Below the pieces are notes generated by a model, which ran no database searches, had not been told where the DNA came from, and saw only the letters and a list, made by a program, of their open reading frames with translations. A stretch of DNA of 64,000 nt from Telmatospirillum sp. (GTDB taxonomy: Bacteria > Pseudomonadota > Alphaproteobacteria > CACIAM-22H2). Made by a program: the position numbers and the translations under genes. Below, one piece after another: positions 1 through 10,217 of this stretch; the first letter of the stretch is position 1, and every line of letters starts with the position of its first letter. The stretch is taken from contig JADCGL010000003.1 in the NCBI GenBank assembly GCA_020248985.1, forward strand, positions 150,329-214,328. Direction: 5' to 3'.

Positions 1-399
<399 letters not shown>

Positions 400-411
400 G
401 CAAACGCGCGT

Positions 412-912
412 TCAGTTCGGCAGGATGATCTTCGAGCTTGGGCCCTGCGCCGACGGGGCCGGCGGCGGTTCTTGGGCGGCAATGCGCTTGCGATAGAGCT
501 CGACGAAATCGACCGGCTGCAGCAGCAGCGGCGGGAAGCCGCCCTCGCGCGTCGAATCCGCCACGATGTTGCGCGCGAACGGGAACAGCATGCGCGGGCA
601 TTCGATCATCAAAAACGGCCCGAGATGTTCCTGTCCCAACCCCGAAAGCTGGAACACGCCGGCATAAAGGCACTCGATCACGAAGACGGGCTCTTCGCCG
701 GTCTTGGCCGATGCCTCGATGGAAAGTTCGACCTCGTACACGTCCTGGCCAAGCGGGCGCGCTTCGACTTTGACGTCGGCGGTCACTTGCGGGTTCTTGT
801 CTTGCGCCAAAAAAATGTCGGGCGCCCGCGGGCTCTCGAACGACAGATCCTTCAGATACTGGGTGAGGACCGCGAAGACCGGGCCTTCGGCGGGGGCGGC
901 GGGATTGGTCAT
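412..912 (-). CDS. secB: Protein-export chaperone SecB
   Basis: 166 aa, the usual SecB length. It binds unfolded preproteins in the cytosol and hands them to SecA for Sec export. The protein shows the SecB core FAVLTQYLKDLSFESPRAP near residue 13, then EVELSIEASA, a VFVIECLYAGVFQLSG strand and the PRMLFPFARNIVADST region; the C-terminus is Pro-rich. It converges on dnaQ with a 12-bp gap and lies downstream of a minus-strand phosphatase gene. Recognised by family sequence; nothing unusual is seen. Confidence 0.95.
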   Translation of the reverse strand: MTNPAAPAEGPVFAVLTQYLKDLSFESPRAPDIFLAQDKNPQVTADVKVEARPLGQDVYEVELSIEASAKTGEEPVFVIECLYAGVFQLSGLGQEHLGPFLMIECPRMLFPFARNIVADSTREGGFPPLLLQPVDFVELYRKRIAAQEPPPAPSAQGPSSKIILPN

Positions 913-988
913 GGGAAGGCAAGCTCCGGTCGGAGGAAAACGAAACAGGCGCGTAACATGAAGTCCGCCCCCTGCTCAATCCCCCTCC

Positions 989-1534
989 TCAATCTCCCGT
1001 GAAGCTCAAGCGCAGAATCTCGGCATTTTTGGCCTCGATCCCCCCGGTCACGGCGCGGATGAAGCCCCAATGTGTGACAACCGCCACCGTGTCGCGGTCC
1101 GGCAGACCGGCCGCGTGGCGGCGGAAACGCTGTCCGCGGTCGTGGATCTGGGCTTCGCTTTCCTCAAAGCCCAGTGCCACATGATCGTGCCACCATGGAT
1201 CTTCGAGATGCGCAAAATCGAGCGCAGGAAATCGGTTTTGGAGGGCTTTGCGCGGCGTGCCGATATCGCAATGGAAAGCCGCCCGCTCGCGCACCAAGGG
1301 CTCGATCCCGATGCCCACACCGAGGCTGCGCGCAATGATTTCGGCGGTTTCGATGGCGCGTGTATAGGGGCTTGCCAGCACGCGCGTAATGCCGTGAGCT
1401 GCGAGCTTGGCTGCAGCCTCGAGCGCTTGGCGGCGGCCCTCCTCGGTCAATTTCGGGTCGGGAATGCCGGGATCGACGCGGGTTCGCGCGTAAACCGCGT
1501 TGAATTCGGACTGGCCATGGCGCACGAGCAGCAT
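989..1534 (-). CDS. Histidine phosphatase (phosphoglycerate mutase) family protein
   Basis: 181 aa from the ATG at 1534. It has the RHG motif at residues 5-7 (MLLVRHGQSEFN), LTEEGRRQA, ASPYTRAIETAE and a second catalytic His near residue 155 (VVTHWGF), all marks of the phosphohistidine phosphatase superfamily. The substrate cannot be told from sequence; small sugar phosphates or phosphoprotein are both possible. The frame extends to a TTG at 1573, but the family usually begins right before the first beta strand, so I prefer the ATG. It is divergent from the Tim44-like gene across about 130 bp. Confidence 0.83.
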   Translation of the reverse strand: MLLVRHGQSEFNAVYARTRVDPGIPDPKLTEEGRRQALEAAAKLAAHGITRVLASPYTRAIETAEIIARSLGVGIGIEPLVRERAAFHCDIGTPRKALQNRFPALDFAHLEDPWWHDHVALGFEESEAQIHDRGQRFRRHAAGLPDRDTVAVVTHWGFIRAVTGGIEAKNAEILRLSFTGD

Positions 1535-1665
1535 TTCGAGCGGGAAAATGGCGCTTTGGCCGTTGGATTGCAAGAATCCCGGTCAAGGCGCTTGTTCCTG
1601 TGCCCCCGTAAGCTTATTTAATGTTCTCGCGCCTGCAAAAATGTGCGGCAAAAGCGCCGATTTGG

Positions 1666-2367
1666 ATGGATACGATGGCAATTATGGACATTTTGCTCTT
1701 TGCGGCGGTCGCGGCCTTTCTGGTGCTGCGTTTGCGCAGTATTTTGGGCAAGCGCACCGGGGCCGAGGATGCCGAGCGCTGGAACCGGCGCCCGCCCGAG
1801 CGTCCTGCCGATCTCACGACCGAGCGCGCCGAGCAGATCCCCGACAATGTCACGCCGTTCCCCGGTGCCGCCCGCCCGGCCGAAGCGCCGCCCAAGATCG
1901 TGCTGAACGATCCCGCACTGCAGCTTGGCCTTGAGGAAATCCGCCGTGCCGACCCGAGCTTTGTGCCGGCCGAATTCGTCGAAGGCGCGCGCGGCGCCTT
2001 CGAGATGATCTTGATGTCCTACGCCCAGGGCGACACGGCCACGCTGAAGCCCTTGCTTGCGCCGGACGTGTATGCGGGCTTCGCGGCGGCGATCCAAAGC
2101 CGCCAAACTGCCAAACAGACGCTTGAGACGACGCTGGTCGGCATCCAGAGTGCCGATATTGCAGGCTTGCGCATGGCCGGCCGTTTTGCCGAAGTCACGG
2201 TGAAGTTCGTGACCGAGCAGGTCAATGTGCTGCGCGACGCCGAGGGTAAGGCGATCGACGGCGAGGCGGCGAGCGTCATGAAGCTCACCGATCTGTGGAC
2301 CTTCTCGCGTGATACGCGCAGCCGCGATCCCAATTGGCTGCTGATCCGCACCGAGGACGCTGCCTAA
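1666..2367 (+). CDS. Tim44-like domain protein (TimA)
   Basis: 233 aa from the ATG at 1666. An N-terminal hydrophobic anchor (MDILLFAAVAAFLVLRL) is followed by a polar linker and a C-terminal Tim44 domain starting around residue 75 (LEEIRRADPSFVPAEFVEGARGAF), ending LTDLWTFSRD..DPNWLLIRTE. Bacterial Tim44 homologues are inner-membrane proteins of uncertain role, found in alphaproteobacteria next to secB/mltA as here. The start is ambiguous among in-frame ATGs at 1621, 1666 and 1684; none has a convincing ribosome binding site. mltA follows 13 bp downstream, so the two are probably co-transcribed. Confidence 0.85.
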   Translation: MDTMAIMDILLFAAVAAFLVLRLRSILGKRTGAEDAERWNRRPPERPADLTTERAEQIPDNVTPFPGAARPAEAPPKIVLNDPALQLGLEEIRRADPSFVPAEFVEGARGAFEMILMSYAQGDTATLKPLLAPDVYAGFAAAIQSRQTAKQTLETTLVGIQSADIAGLRMAGRFAEVTVKFVTEQVNVLRDAEGKAIDGEAASVMKLTDLWTFSRDTRSRDPNWLLIRTEDAA

Positions 2368-2380
2368 ACGCTTGCCAGCG

Positions 2381-3592
2381 ATGCGGGCAGCCGCACTCCT
2401 GCTTGCGCTGTTTGTTGCGGGCTGTGCGGCCGCACCCCCGCCTGTTGTGCGCGTGCCAGCCCCTGCTCCTACCGCCCCTGCCCCGGAGCAGCCCGCACCG
2501 CGCTTGGTTCTGGCACCGGCGCGCTTTGCCGATTTGCCGGGTTGGGGCGCCGATCGCGTCGAAGAGGTATTGCCGGCCTTTGTGCGCACCTGCGCGCGCC
2601 TTGCCCGCCTCGCCGATACACAGACCATCGGGCCCGACGCATTGGGCGGCCAGGTCGCCGATTGGCGTGCTGCCTGTGCCGCCCTGCCGTCGCTTTTGCC
2701 TGCAACGACGCGCGCGTTTTTCGAGCGCGAATTCGTGCCGTTTGCGCTTTCCAACAACGACACGCGCGAAGGGCTGTTCACGGGCTATTACGAGCCCGAG
2801 CTGCGCGGCAGCCTTGTGCGCACACCGCGCCATACGGTGCCGTTGTTGGGGCGACCCGACGACCTCGTGACGATCGATCTTGGGGCCTTCCGCGACGAGC
2901 TGCGCGGCCAGCGTTTGGCGGGTCGCGTCGACAACGGCGTGCTGCGCCCCTACGAGCCGCGCGCCGCCATTGTCGGCGGGGCACTCGGCAATCGCGCGCG
3001 GCCGATCCTGTGGGTCGACAGCGCCGACGATGCGTTTTTCCTCGAGGTGCAAGGCTCCGGCCGCGTGCGGCTCGACGACGGGCGCGTCGTGCGCGTCGGT
3101 TTTGCCGCCCAGAACGGCCATCCGTATGTGCCGATCGGACGCGTGCTGATCGAGCGCGGCTTGATGGCGCGCGAGAACGTGTCGATGCAGTCGATCCGCG
3201 CGTGGTTGGCCGCAAACCCGGCAGAAGCCGCGGCGTTGCGCAACGCCAACCCTTCTTACGTGTTCTTCCGCGTGATCGAGGGCGAAGGACCGCTCGGCAG
3301 CGAGGGCGTTGCCCTCACGCCGGGCCGCTCGCTTGCGGTCGACCGCAGCTTCTTGCCGATGGGCGTGCCGGTTTTCCTCGATGCCGACGATCCGCTCGAT
3401 GCCGCGCGCCGCGTGCGCCGTCTGCTGATGGCGCAAGACACGGGCGGTGCGATCCGCGGGCCCGTGCGCGGCGACGTGTTCTGGGGGGCGGGCGATCTCG
3501 CTGCCGAGCAGGCCGGGCGCATGCGCTCGACCGGGCGTGTTTGGATTCTGCTGCCGCGCAGCGTGGCCGAAAGACGCTTGCGCACAAGCTGA
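2381..3592 (+). CDS. mltA: Membrane-bound lytic murein transglycosylase A
   Basis: 403 aa. It cleaves the MurNAc-GlcNAc bond of peptidoglycan to give 1,6-anhydro products. A lipoprotein signal ends in LFVAGC near residue 16, predicting a lipid-anchored periplasmic enzyme, followed by a Pro/Ala-rich linker. The MltA domain includes the TGYYEPELRGS segment and LRPYEPRAAI. The C-terminal 3D domain has AQDTGGAIRGPVRGDVFWG, whose Asp is the expected catalytic acid. I use the ATG at 2381; a TTG at 2372 is an alternative. It lies just behind the Tim44-like gene. Confidence 0.93.
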   Translation: MRAAALLLALFVAGCAAAPPPVVRVPAPAPTAPAPEQPAPRLVLAPARFADLPGWGADRVEEVLPAFVRTCARLARLADTQTIGPDALGGQVADWRAACAALPSLLPATTRAFFEREFVPFALSNNDTREGLFTGYYEPELRGSLVRTPRHTVPLLGRPDDLVTIDLGAFRDELRGQRLAGRVDNGVLRPYEPRAAIVGGALGNRARPILWVDSADDAFFLEVQGSGRVRLDDGRVVRVGFAAQNGHPYVPIGRVLIERGLMARENVSMQSIRAWLAANPAEAAALRNANPSYVFFRVIEGEGPLGSEGVALTPGRSLAVDRSFLPMGVPVFLDADDPLDAARRVRRLLMAQDTGGAIRGPVRGDVFWGAGDLAAEQAGRMRSTGRVWILLPRSVAERRLRTS

Positions 3593-3604
3593 GGCTTGGT
3601 GCGG

Positions 3605-4213
3605 CTAAGCCTCCATTGGAAGATGCGGTGCATCTTCTGCCACGCGCGCAAGCCAACCGCGCACGTTGGGAAAGGGATCGAGCGAAAACCCGCCCTTCTC
3701 GGCGACGTGCGTATAAGCGTAAAGCGCGATGTCGGCGATGGTCGGCGCCGCGCCGACGAAAAAAGCCTGTTTCTGCAGATGCGTTTCCATCACTTGCAGG
3801 GCCGCCACCCCCTGCTCGCGCTTGTGCGCGAGTGCGAGTTTGCGATAGGGCGTGAGCTCGACATTGTGCGTGAGCCAATAGCGCACGGTCGCGATATTGG
3901 GCTCGTGGCTGTATTGCTCGAAGAACAGCCATTGCAGTGTCTGCGCAAACGCGGTCGGCGCTTCGGGCAGATACGGCGTCCCCCGCGCCAGCCACGCCAG
4001 AATCGCGTTCGATTCGGGGAGTGCCGTGCCGTCCGGCAGGATCAGCAGCGGTGCGCGGCCGTTCGGATTCAGCGCCAGGAACTCTGGCGTGCGGCTTTCG
4101 CCCTTGTCGATGTCGACGGCAATGCGTCGATAGGCTAAGCCGCGCTTGTGCAGCATCAGGCGGCATTTGTAGGAATTGCCGGAATAGGGGGTGTCGTAGA
4201 GCGTGAGATCCAT
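3605..4213 (-). CDS. Glutathione S-transferase family protein
   Basis: 202 aa with the two-domain GST layout. The N-terminal thioredoxin-like part starts LYDTPYSGNSYKCRLML and includes the glutathione-contacting LPESNAIL segment near residue 65; the C-terminal helical domain has FVGAAPTIADIALYAYTHVA, the N-capping motif of the family. A perfect AGGAGG Shine-Dalgarno precedes the ATG. It is divergent from a LysR gene with a 92-bp shared upstream region, so it is a likely target of that regulator. The substrate is unknown; detoxification or a catabolic glutathione-dependent step are both possible. Confidence 0.9.
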   Translation of the reverse strand: MDLTLYDTPYSGNSYKCRLMLHKRGLAYRRIAVDIDKGESRTPEFLALNPNGRAPLLILPDGTALPESNAILAWLARGTPYLPEAPTAFAQTLQWLFFEQYSHEPNIATVRYWLTHNVELTPYRKLALAHKREQGVAALQVMETHLQKQAFFVGAAPTIADIALYAYTHVAEKGGFSLDPFPNVRGWLARVAEDAPHLPMEA

Positions 4214-4286
4214 GCCTGCCTCCTGTCTGCCGTTCTTTTCTCGCCCAACCGCCGTATGCGCGCAAACCAGTTTTCCGAATGCTAGA

Positions 4287-4301
4287 CTTAGCTATACTAA
4301 G
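4287..4301. promoter_or_regulatory. Candidate LysR operator: CTTAG-N5-CTAAG dyad
   Basis: A perfect inverted repeat CTTAG/CTAAG with a 5-bp centre lies between the divergent GST and LysR genes, just before the LysR start at 4306. It fits the LysR-type T-N11-A box exactly (T at 4288, A at 4300). The location and symmetry suggest autoregulation by the adjacent LysR protein. This is inference from pattern only. Confidence 0.4.
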
Positions 4302-4305
4302 CCAT

Positions 4306-5199
4306 ATGGTTCGCCCATTGCCGCCCCTGAATGCCCTACGTGCTTTCGAAGCCGCCGCCCGCACCGGAGGTTTTGCCGCCGCCGCGCGCGAGCTTGGCGT
4401 GACACCGGCCGCCGTGAGCCAGCAGGTTGCGAGCCTTGAGCAGCAGCTCGGGCTGCCGCTGTTCCGGCGCCTGGCGCGTGGGCTTGCGCTGACCGACGCG
4501 GGCCAAGCCTACATGCCGGGGCTCGAGGCCGGCTTTGCCACACTCGTTGCCGCCACGCGAACGCTACGCGCGCGCCCCCGCGGCGGCCGTTTGACGGTCA
4601 GCACCTTGCCGAGTTTTGCGCAGAACTGGCTGTTGCCGCGCCTGCCGAAATTCCAAGCGCTCTATCCCGAAATCGACGTGGTGCTGCGCACCGAAATGCG
4701 GGTCGTCGATTTTGCCCGCGATGCGGTCGATATCGCCGTGCGCTATGCGGTCGCCCCGCCCGCAAGCCTGCGCGCCGACAGGCTCGCGGGCGAAACGATA
4801 TTCATGTGCGCAAGCCCGGGCCTTGTCCATGGCAAGCCCGGATTGCGCAAACCCGCCGATCTGCGCCACGCAACCTTGCTGCACGACGCGGCCCTCGGCA
4901 GCAGCGAACCGCGCCTTGCTTGGGCGCCGTGGCTCGCTTTGCTGGGGCTCCCCAGTGGCTTTGCCGATCGCGGACCAGGCTTTTCGGATTCGGGCCTGCT
5001 TTATGCCGCCGCACGGCTCGGCCAAGGTGTCGCAATCGGGCGCAGCGTACCGTTGGAAGACGATCTGGCGGCCGGGCGTCTCGTCAAATTGTTCGACATC
5101 GAATTGCCGTCGCGCCACGCCTATTGGGTCGTGGGGCCGAAGAGTTTGCCCGAAGATCCGCGCGCGGCGGCGTTTCGGGCCTGGATTCTGGCCGCTTGA
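4306..5199 (+). CDS. LysR-type transcriptional regulator, GcvA-like
   Basis: 297 aa from the ATG at 4306, which gives the family-typical N-terminus MVRPLPPLNALRAFEAAART. The winged HTH covers about residues 5-65 (ELGVTPAAVSQQVASLEQQL), followed by the periplasmic-binding-like effector domain (VDIAVRYA near residue 145). It resembles the GcvA branch of LysR regulators. It is divergent from the GST and is followed 41 bp later by an alpha-hydroxy-acid oxidase, so either may be its target. An upstream in-frame ATG at 4279 is less likely. Confidence 0.9.
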   Translation: MVRPLPPLNALRAFEAAARTGGFAAAARELGVTPAAVSQQVASLEQQLGLPLFRRLARGLALTDAGQAYMPGLEAGFATLVAATRTLRARPRGGRLTVSTLPSFAQNWLLPRLPKFQALYPEIDVVLRTEMRVVDFARDAVDIAVRYAVAPPASLRADRLAGETIFMCASPGLVHGKPGLRKPADLRHATLLHDAALGSSEPRLAWAPWLALLGLPSGFADRGPGFSDSGLLYAAARLGQGVAIGRSVPLEDDLAAGRLVKLFDIELPSRHAYWVVGPKSLPEDPRAAAFRAWILAA

Positions 5200-5240
5200 G
5201 CGGGCACATTGCGCCGACACTGGGGAGAGGGATCGTATCC

Positions 5241-6413
5241 ATGGCTGCCGTGACGAACATCGAAGATCTGCGAGTGATGGCCAAGCGGCGCGTGCCGCGC
5301 ATGTTCTACGACTATGCGGATTCAGGCTCCTGGACGGAGCAGACCTACCGCGCCAACACGCGCGATTTCGAAAAGATCCGCCTGCGCCAGCGCGTGGCCG
5401 TCAACATGGAGGGCCGCTCGCTTGCGACCAAAATGGCCGGCATCGATGCGGCTATGCCGGTTGCCCTCGCCCCCACGGGGCTAACGGGCATGCAGCATGC
5501 CGACGGCGAAATTCTGGCCGCCCGCGCCGCCGCCGCCTTCGGCGTGCCCTTCACGCTTTCGACGATGAGCATTTGCTCGATCGAAGACGTCGCCGCGAAT
5601 ACGAACAAGCCGTTCTGGTTCCAGCTTTACGTGTTGCGCGACCGCGATTTCATCAAGCGCTTGATCAAGCGCGCGCAAGACGCCAAGTGCTCGGCCCTCG
5701 TGCTTACGCTCGATCTGCAGATCCTCGGGCAGCGCCACAAGGACATCAAAAACGGTCTCACCGCGCCGCCGAAACTGACGCTGCCCAACATTCTCGACAT
5801 GATGACGAAGCCTGCTTGGTGCTTGGGCATGCTCGGCACGCAGCGCCGCGGCTTCGGCAATATCGTCGGCCACGTGACGGGTGTGGACGACATGTCGTCG
5901 TTGTCGGCTTGGACCGCCCAGCAATTCGATCCGCGCCTGTCGTGGGACGACGTCAAATGGATCAAGGATCTGTGGGGCGGCAAATTGATCCTGAAGGGAA
6001 TTCTCGACGAGGAAGATGCGCTTCTCGCCGCCCAATCGGGGGCCGATGCACTGATCGTGTCGAACCATGGTGGCCGCCAGCTCGACGGCGCCTTGTCGTC
6101 GATCGCCAAGCTTGCCCCCATCGTCGATGCGGTCGGCGACAAGATCGAAGTGCATTTCGACGGCGGCATTCGCACCGGCCAAGACGTGCTGAAGGCTTTG
6201 TCGCTCGGGGCGAAGGGCACCTATATCGGCCGCGCCTTCCTCTATGGCCTGGGTGCGATGGGCGAAGCGGGTGTGACCAAAGCGCTCGAGATCATCCGCA
6301 AAGAGCTCGATATCACGATGGCTTTCTGCGGCAAGCGCAACGCGACCGAGCTTGGCCGCGACAACCTGATCGTCGACGCGGACACCAAGCGCGAATTCGC
6401 GATCAAAATGTAA
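5241..6413 (+). CDS. lldD: FMN-dependent alpha-hydroxy-acid oxidoreductase (LldD-like)
   Basis: 390 aa, the expected size. The enzyme oxidises an L-2-hydroxy acid, most likely L-lactate, to the keto acid and passes electrons to the quinone pool. Visible signatures are the N-terminal PRMFYDYADSGSW, the FMN strand PVALAPTGLTGM, the active-site SNHGGRQLDG with catalytic His and Arg, and the phosphate-binding VHFDGGIRTG and GAKGTYIGRAFLY. GGGAGAGG lies upstream of the ATG. It sits between a LysR gene and smr, in what looks like an insertion into the conserved mltA-smr neighbourhood. Lactate is inferred; glycolate or mandelate cannot be excluded. Confidence 0.87.
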   Translation: MAAVTNIEDLRVMAKRRVPRMFYDYADSGSWTEQTYRANTRDFEKIRLRQRVAVNMEGRSLATKMAGIDAAMPVALAPTGLTGMQHADGEILAARAAAAFGVPFTLSTMSICSIEDVAANTNKPFWFQLYVLRDRDFIKRLIKRAQDAKCSALVLTLDLQILGQRHKDIKNGLTAPPKLTLPNILDMMTKPAWCLGMLGTQRRGFGNIVGHVTGVDDMSSLSAWTAQQFDPRLSWDDVKWIKDLWGGKLILKGILDEEDALLAAQSGADALIVSNHGGRQLDGALSSIAKLAPIVDAVGDKIEVHFDGGIRTGQDVLKALSLGAKGTYIGRAFLYGLGAMGEAGVTKALEIIRKELDITMAFCGKRNATELGRDNLIVDADTKREFAIKM

Positions 6414-6423
6414 AGCGGCGGCG

Positions 6424-6941
<518 letters not shown>

Positions 6942-6945
<4 letters not shown>

Positions 6946-7328
6946 CCCCGTTCGGCGCCAAAGTGCGCAGCCTGCGCCGCACGCGCGGCCTTACGCTGAA
7001 GCAGATGGCGGGGGCGCTCGACATCAGCCAAGCCTATCTCTCGGCCCTCGAGCATGGCCATCGCGGCCTGCCGTCGCCGGCCCTGGTCGTGCAGATCTGC
7101 GAATATTTCGGCCTGATCTGGGACGATTTCGAGGAGATGCACCGGCTCGTCGGCCTGTCGCACCCCAAGGTCACGGTCGATACAAGCGGTCTCGACGTTG
7201 CCCGCACCGAACTTGCCAATCGGCTCGCCGCCTCGATCGGCGATCTTGCCGATGCGGACGTCGCCGATCTTCTGGAGCGGCTCAAAACCGCGCATTTATC
7301 TGTTCGCAGAACCAAAACGGCACGCTAA
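6942..7328 (+). CDS. XRE-family helix-turn-helix regulator
   Basis: 128 aa. An N-terminal HTH_3 domain at residues 1-65 (VRSLRRTRGLTLKQMAGALDISQAYLSALEHGHRGLPS) is followed by a short Leu/Ala-rich tail. The start ATG overlaps the smr stop by 4 bases. XRE proteins in this position downstream of smr occur in other alphaproteobacteria. The target is unknown; it may be the small lipoprotein gene that follows 26 bp later. Confidence 0.9.
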
Positions 7329-7354
7329 AATCGCGACCAGAAGGAGAGGCTGTC

Positions 7355-7618
7355 ATGAGAATTATGACAATTTCGGCCGCTTTTGCGGCCGCGCTGCTGC
7401 TGTCGGGCTGTTCGAGCCTGCGCGACATCAATTTGAGCAAAACCCAAGAGCGCGTGCTCGTCGGGGCCGGCGTGGGTGCTGCCGTCGGCGGCGCTTTCGG
7501 CTTCCTGCCGAACGGCGTTTCGGTCGGAACGGGCGCGTTGATCGGCGCCGGCGTGGGTGCCGCCGGCGGCCTGGTTTACGACCAGTTCAAAAAAGCGAAC
7601 ACGCCCTCTACAAGATGA
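7355..7618 (+). CDS. Small glycine-zipper lipoprotein
   Basis: 87 aa. A clear lipoprotein signal ([19 protein letters not shown]) is followed by a mature region dominated by the repeated glycine-zipper [15 protein letters not shown] and [13 protein letters not shown], like YMGG/OmpA-associated membrane-inserting segments. A near-perfect AAGGAGAGG Shine-Dalgarno lies at 7341. Its 3' end overlaps the convergent hslU 3' end by 11 bp. The function is unknown; an envelope structural or stress role is the usual guess for such proteins. Confidence 0.85.
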   Translation: MRIMTISAAFAAALLLSGCSSLRDINLSKTQERVLVGAGVGAAVGGAFGFLPNGVSVGTGALIGAGVGAAGGLVYDQFKKANTPSTR

Positions 7619-8927
7619 ACTTCGACAGATCGGCGTTTTTGGCGAGGTCGGCGATTTTTTCGCGGACGTAAGCCGCGTCGATCGCGATCACTTCGCCGCC
7701 GCGATCCGAGGCCGAAAAGCTGATCTCTTCGAGCAGCCGTTCGAGGATCGTGTGCAGGCGGCGCGCGCCGATGTTTTCAACGCCGCGATTGACCTCGGCG
7801 GCGAGGTCGGCGATCGCGTCGATGGCGTCTTCGCCGAACGACAGGGCGACGTCCTCGGTCTTCAGCAGCGCCACATACTGCTTGATCAGGCTGTTCTCGG
7901 GCTCGGTCAGGATGCGGATGAAGTCGCCCTTTTCGAGACCCTTGAGTTCGACGCGGATCGGCAGGCGGCCCTGCAGTTCGGGCAATAGGTCTGACGGTTT
8001 GGCGACATGGAATGCGCCCGACGCCACGAACAGCACATGGTCGGTCTTGATCGGACCGTGCTTGGTCGAAACGGTGGTGCCCTCAATCAATGGCAGCAGA
8101 TCGCGCTGCACGCCTTCGCGGCTCACGTCGGCGCCGCCCATGCGCTCGCCGCGGCCGCAGATCTTGTCGATCTCGTCGATGAACACGATGCCGTTTTGCT
8201 CGACCGCGAGTTTGGCTTCCTTGAGCACGCGGTCCTGGTCGAGCAATTTGTCGGCCTCTTCCTGCAGCAGAATGTCGTGGCTTTCGCCGACCTTCATGCG
8301 GCGCGGCTTGCTGCGCCCGCCGAACGCCTTCGAGAGCATGTCGTTGAGATTGAGCATGCCCATCTGGCCGCCCTGCATGCCGGGCAGATCGACCATTGGC
8401 ATCTGCATCGCCGCGTTGTCGGCGACCTGCAGCTCGATCTCGCGGTCGGCGAGCTGGCCTTCGCGCAGCATCTTGCGAAATTTCTGCTTGGTGTCGGCCG
8501 AGGCCGAATTGCCGACCAGCGCTTCGAGCACGCGTTCTTCGGCGGCCAATTCGGCGCGCGCTTCCACCTCTTTGCGCAGGCGTTCGCGCGTCATCTGGAT
8601 CGCGATCTCGAGCAGATCGCGCACGATCTGTTCGACGTCGCGGCCGACATAGCCCACTTCCGTGAACTTGGTGGCTTCGACCTTGATGAAGGGTGCTTGC
8701 GCGAGCTTCGCCAGGCGCCGCGCGATCTCGGTCTTGCCGCAGCCGGTAGGCCCGATCATCAGGATGTTCTTGGGCAGCACCTCGTCGCGAAGTTCGGGGG
8801 CGAGCTGCAGCCGGCGCCAGCGATTGCGCAAGGCAACCGCGACGGCGCGCTTGGCGGCGTCCTGGCCGACGATGTAGCGGTCGAGTTCGGAGACGATTTC
8901 GCGCGGCGAGAAGGCGGTTTGGGTCAT
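7608..8927 (-). CDS. hslU: ATP-dependent protease ATPase subunit HslU
   Basis: 439 aa AAA+ unfoldase of the HslUV protease. It starts with [17 protein letters not shown], has Walker [10 protein letters not shown] near residue 60, an I-domain rich in Gln/Met, Walker [11 protein letters not shown], the sensor region [16 protein letters not shown] and the conserved C-terminus ending SKFIL that docks into HslV. It overlaps hslV by 4 bases (ATGA), so hslV-hslU is one coupled transcript on the minus strand. Confidence 0.97.
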   Translation of the reverse strand: MTQTAFSPREIVSELDRYIVGQDAAKRAVAVALRNRWRRLQLAPELRDEVLPKNILMIGPTGCGKTEIARRLAKLAQAPFIKVEATKFTEVGYVGRDVEQIVRDLLEIAIQMTRERLRKEVEARAELAAEERVLEALVGNSASADTKQKFRKMLREGQLADREIELQVADNAAMQMPMVDLPGMQGGQMGMLNLNDMLSKAFGGRSKPRRMKVGESHDILLQEEADKLLDQDRVLKEAKLAVEQNGIVFIDEIDKICGRGERMGGADVSREGVQRDLLPLIEGTTVSTKHGPIKTDHVLFVASGAFHVAKPSDLLPELQGRLPIRVELKGLEKGDFIRILTEPENSLIKQYVALLKTEDVALSFGEDAIDAIADLAAEVNRGVENIGARRLHTILERLLEEISFSASDRGGEVIAIDAAYVREKIADLAKNADLSKFIL

Positions 8928-9472
8928 AGCTCTTCGATCGTGAGGTTGCCGTTGGTGTAGACGCAGATTTCGGCGGCGATGCGCAAGCTGCGCTCGGCGA
9001 TTTCGCGCGCCGAAAGCTCGGTCGAACCCACGAGGGCGCGGGCAGCCGACAATGCGTAGGAGCCGCCCGAGCCAATGCCGATGAGGCCATCCTCGGGCTC
9101 GAGCACGTCGCCGGTCCCGGTCAGCACGAGGCTGACCGAGGCATCGGCCACGGCCATCATGGCTTCGAGCCGGCGCAGATAGCGGTCGGTACGCCAGTCT
9201 TTGGCGAGCTCGACGCAAGCGCGCGTGAGCTGGCCCGGATGCTTTTCGAGCTTGGCTTCGAGCCGCTCGAACAGCGTGAACGCATCGGCCGTGGCCCCGG
9301 CGAAACCGGCGATTACATTGCCGGTGCCGATGCGCCGCACCTTGCGCGCGTTCGACTTGATCACGGTGGCCCCAAGGCTCACTTGACCGTCGCCGGCAAT
9401 GACCACGCGGCCGGCCCGCCGCACGGCCAGGATCGTCGTGCCGTGCCAAAGTTCGGGCTTGTTCTGATCCAT
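8924..9472 (-). CDS. hslV: ATP-dependent protease peptidase subunit HslV
   Basis: 182 aa. N-terminal-nucleophile threonine peptidase of the HslUV complex. The family start [10 protein letters not shown] gives TT after processing; [28 protein letters not shown] and [16 protein letters not shown] are also present. It lies upstream of hslU and is divergent from hisB with about 115 bp between the starts, the common alphaproteobacterial arrangement. Heat-shock control is expected from the family but I could not identify a heat-shock promoter with confidence. Confidence 0.97.
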   Translation of the reverse strand: MDQNKPELWHGTTILAVRRAGRVVIAGDGQVSLGATVIKSNARKVRRIGTGNVIAGFAGATADAFTLFERLEAKLEKHPGQLTRACVELAKDWRTDRYLRRLEAMMAVADASVSLVLTGTGDVLEPEDGLIGIGSGGSYALSAARALVGSTELSAREIAERSLRIAAEICVYTNGNLTIEEL

Positions 9473-9587
9473 GTCCTTCGCGCCTTTGCCGCCGCTCCAG
9501 CCATCGATCTAGGCGGATCGGCGCCTGGGATCAAGCGCCGGTTATTTGTGGCCTCCCGCCCGCAGGCTCTGCTAAAACCGAGGCGTT

Positions 9588-10211
9588 ATGCAGAACAAAT
9601 CGCCAAATCCGCGCCGCGCCAGCGCCAGCCGCACGACCAAGGAAACCCAGATCGAAACCACGATCGATCTGGACGGGTCGGGCGTCTACGACGTTGCGAC
9701 CGGCATCGGCTTTCTCGACCACATGGTCGAGCAGCTGTCGCGCCACTCGCTGATCGACATCAAACTGCGCGCCAAGGGCGATCTGCATATCGATTTCCAC
9801 CACACGACCGAGGATTGCGGCATCGTGCTGGGCGAAGCCGTGGCGAAGGCCTTGGGCAATCGCACCGGCATCGTGCGCTACGGCGAAGCGACGATTCCGA
9901 TGGACGAGACGCTGACCCGCGTCGCCCTCGACGCCTCGAACCGGCCGTATTTGATCTGGAAGGTCGCCTTCTCGCGCCCCAAGCTCGGCGACATGGACAC
10001 CGAACTTTTCAAGGAATGGTTCCAGGCCTTCGCGCAATCGGCCGGCCTCACGCTGCACGTCGAAAATCTCTACGGCGAGAACAACCACCACATCGTCGAA
10101 TCCTGCTTCAAGGCGCTGGCCCGTGCCTTGCGCACCGCGATCGCGATCGATCCGCGCAAGGCCGATGCCGTGCCCTCGACGAAGGGCGTGCTCGGCAGCG
10201 GCTCGGCCTGA
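9588..10211 (+). CDS. hisB: Imidazoleglycerol-phosphate dehydratase
   Basis: 207 aa single-domain HisB, without the phosphatase domain found in enterobacteria. It catalyses step 6 of histidine synthesis. The manganese-binding histidine clusters are visible ([44 protein letters not shown]) as is the C-terminal [10 protein letters not shown]. It is the first gene of the his operon here; the next gene begins 6 bp later. Confidence 0.97.
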   Translation: MQNKSPNPRRASASRTTKETQIETTIDLDGSGVYDVATGIGFLDHMVEQLSRHSLIDIKLRAKGDLHIDFHHTTEDCGIVLGEAVAKALGNRTGIVRYGEATIPMDETLTRVALDASNRPYLIWKVAFSRPKLGDMDTELFKEWFQAFAQSAGLTLHVENLYGENNHHIVESCFKALARALRTAIAIDPRKADAVPSTKGVLGSGSA

Positions 10212-10217
10212 AACGCC

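Noticed and set aside
4806..5240. Possible N-terminal extension of the alpha-hydroxy-acid oxidoreductase
   Set aside because: These codons shadow the LysR gene; the family N-terminus begins at the ATG at 5241, which has a ribosome binding site.
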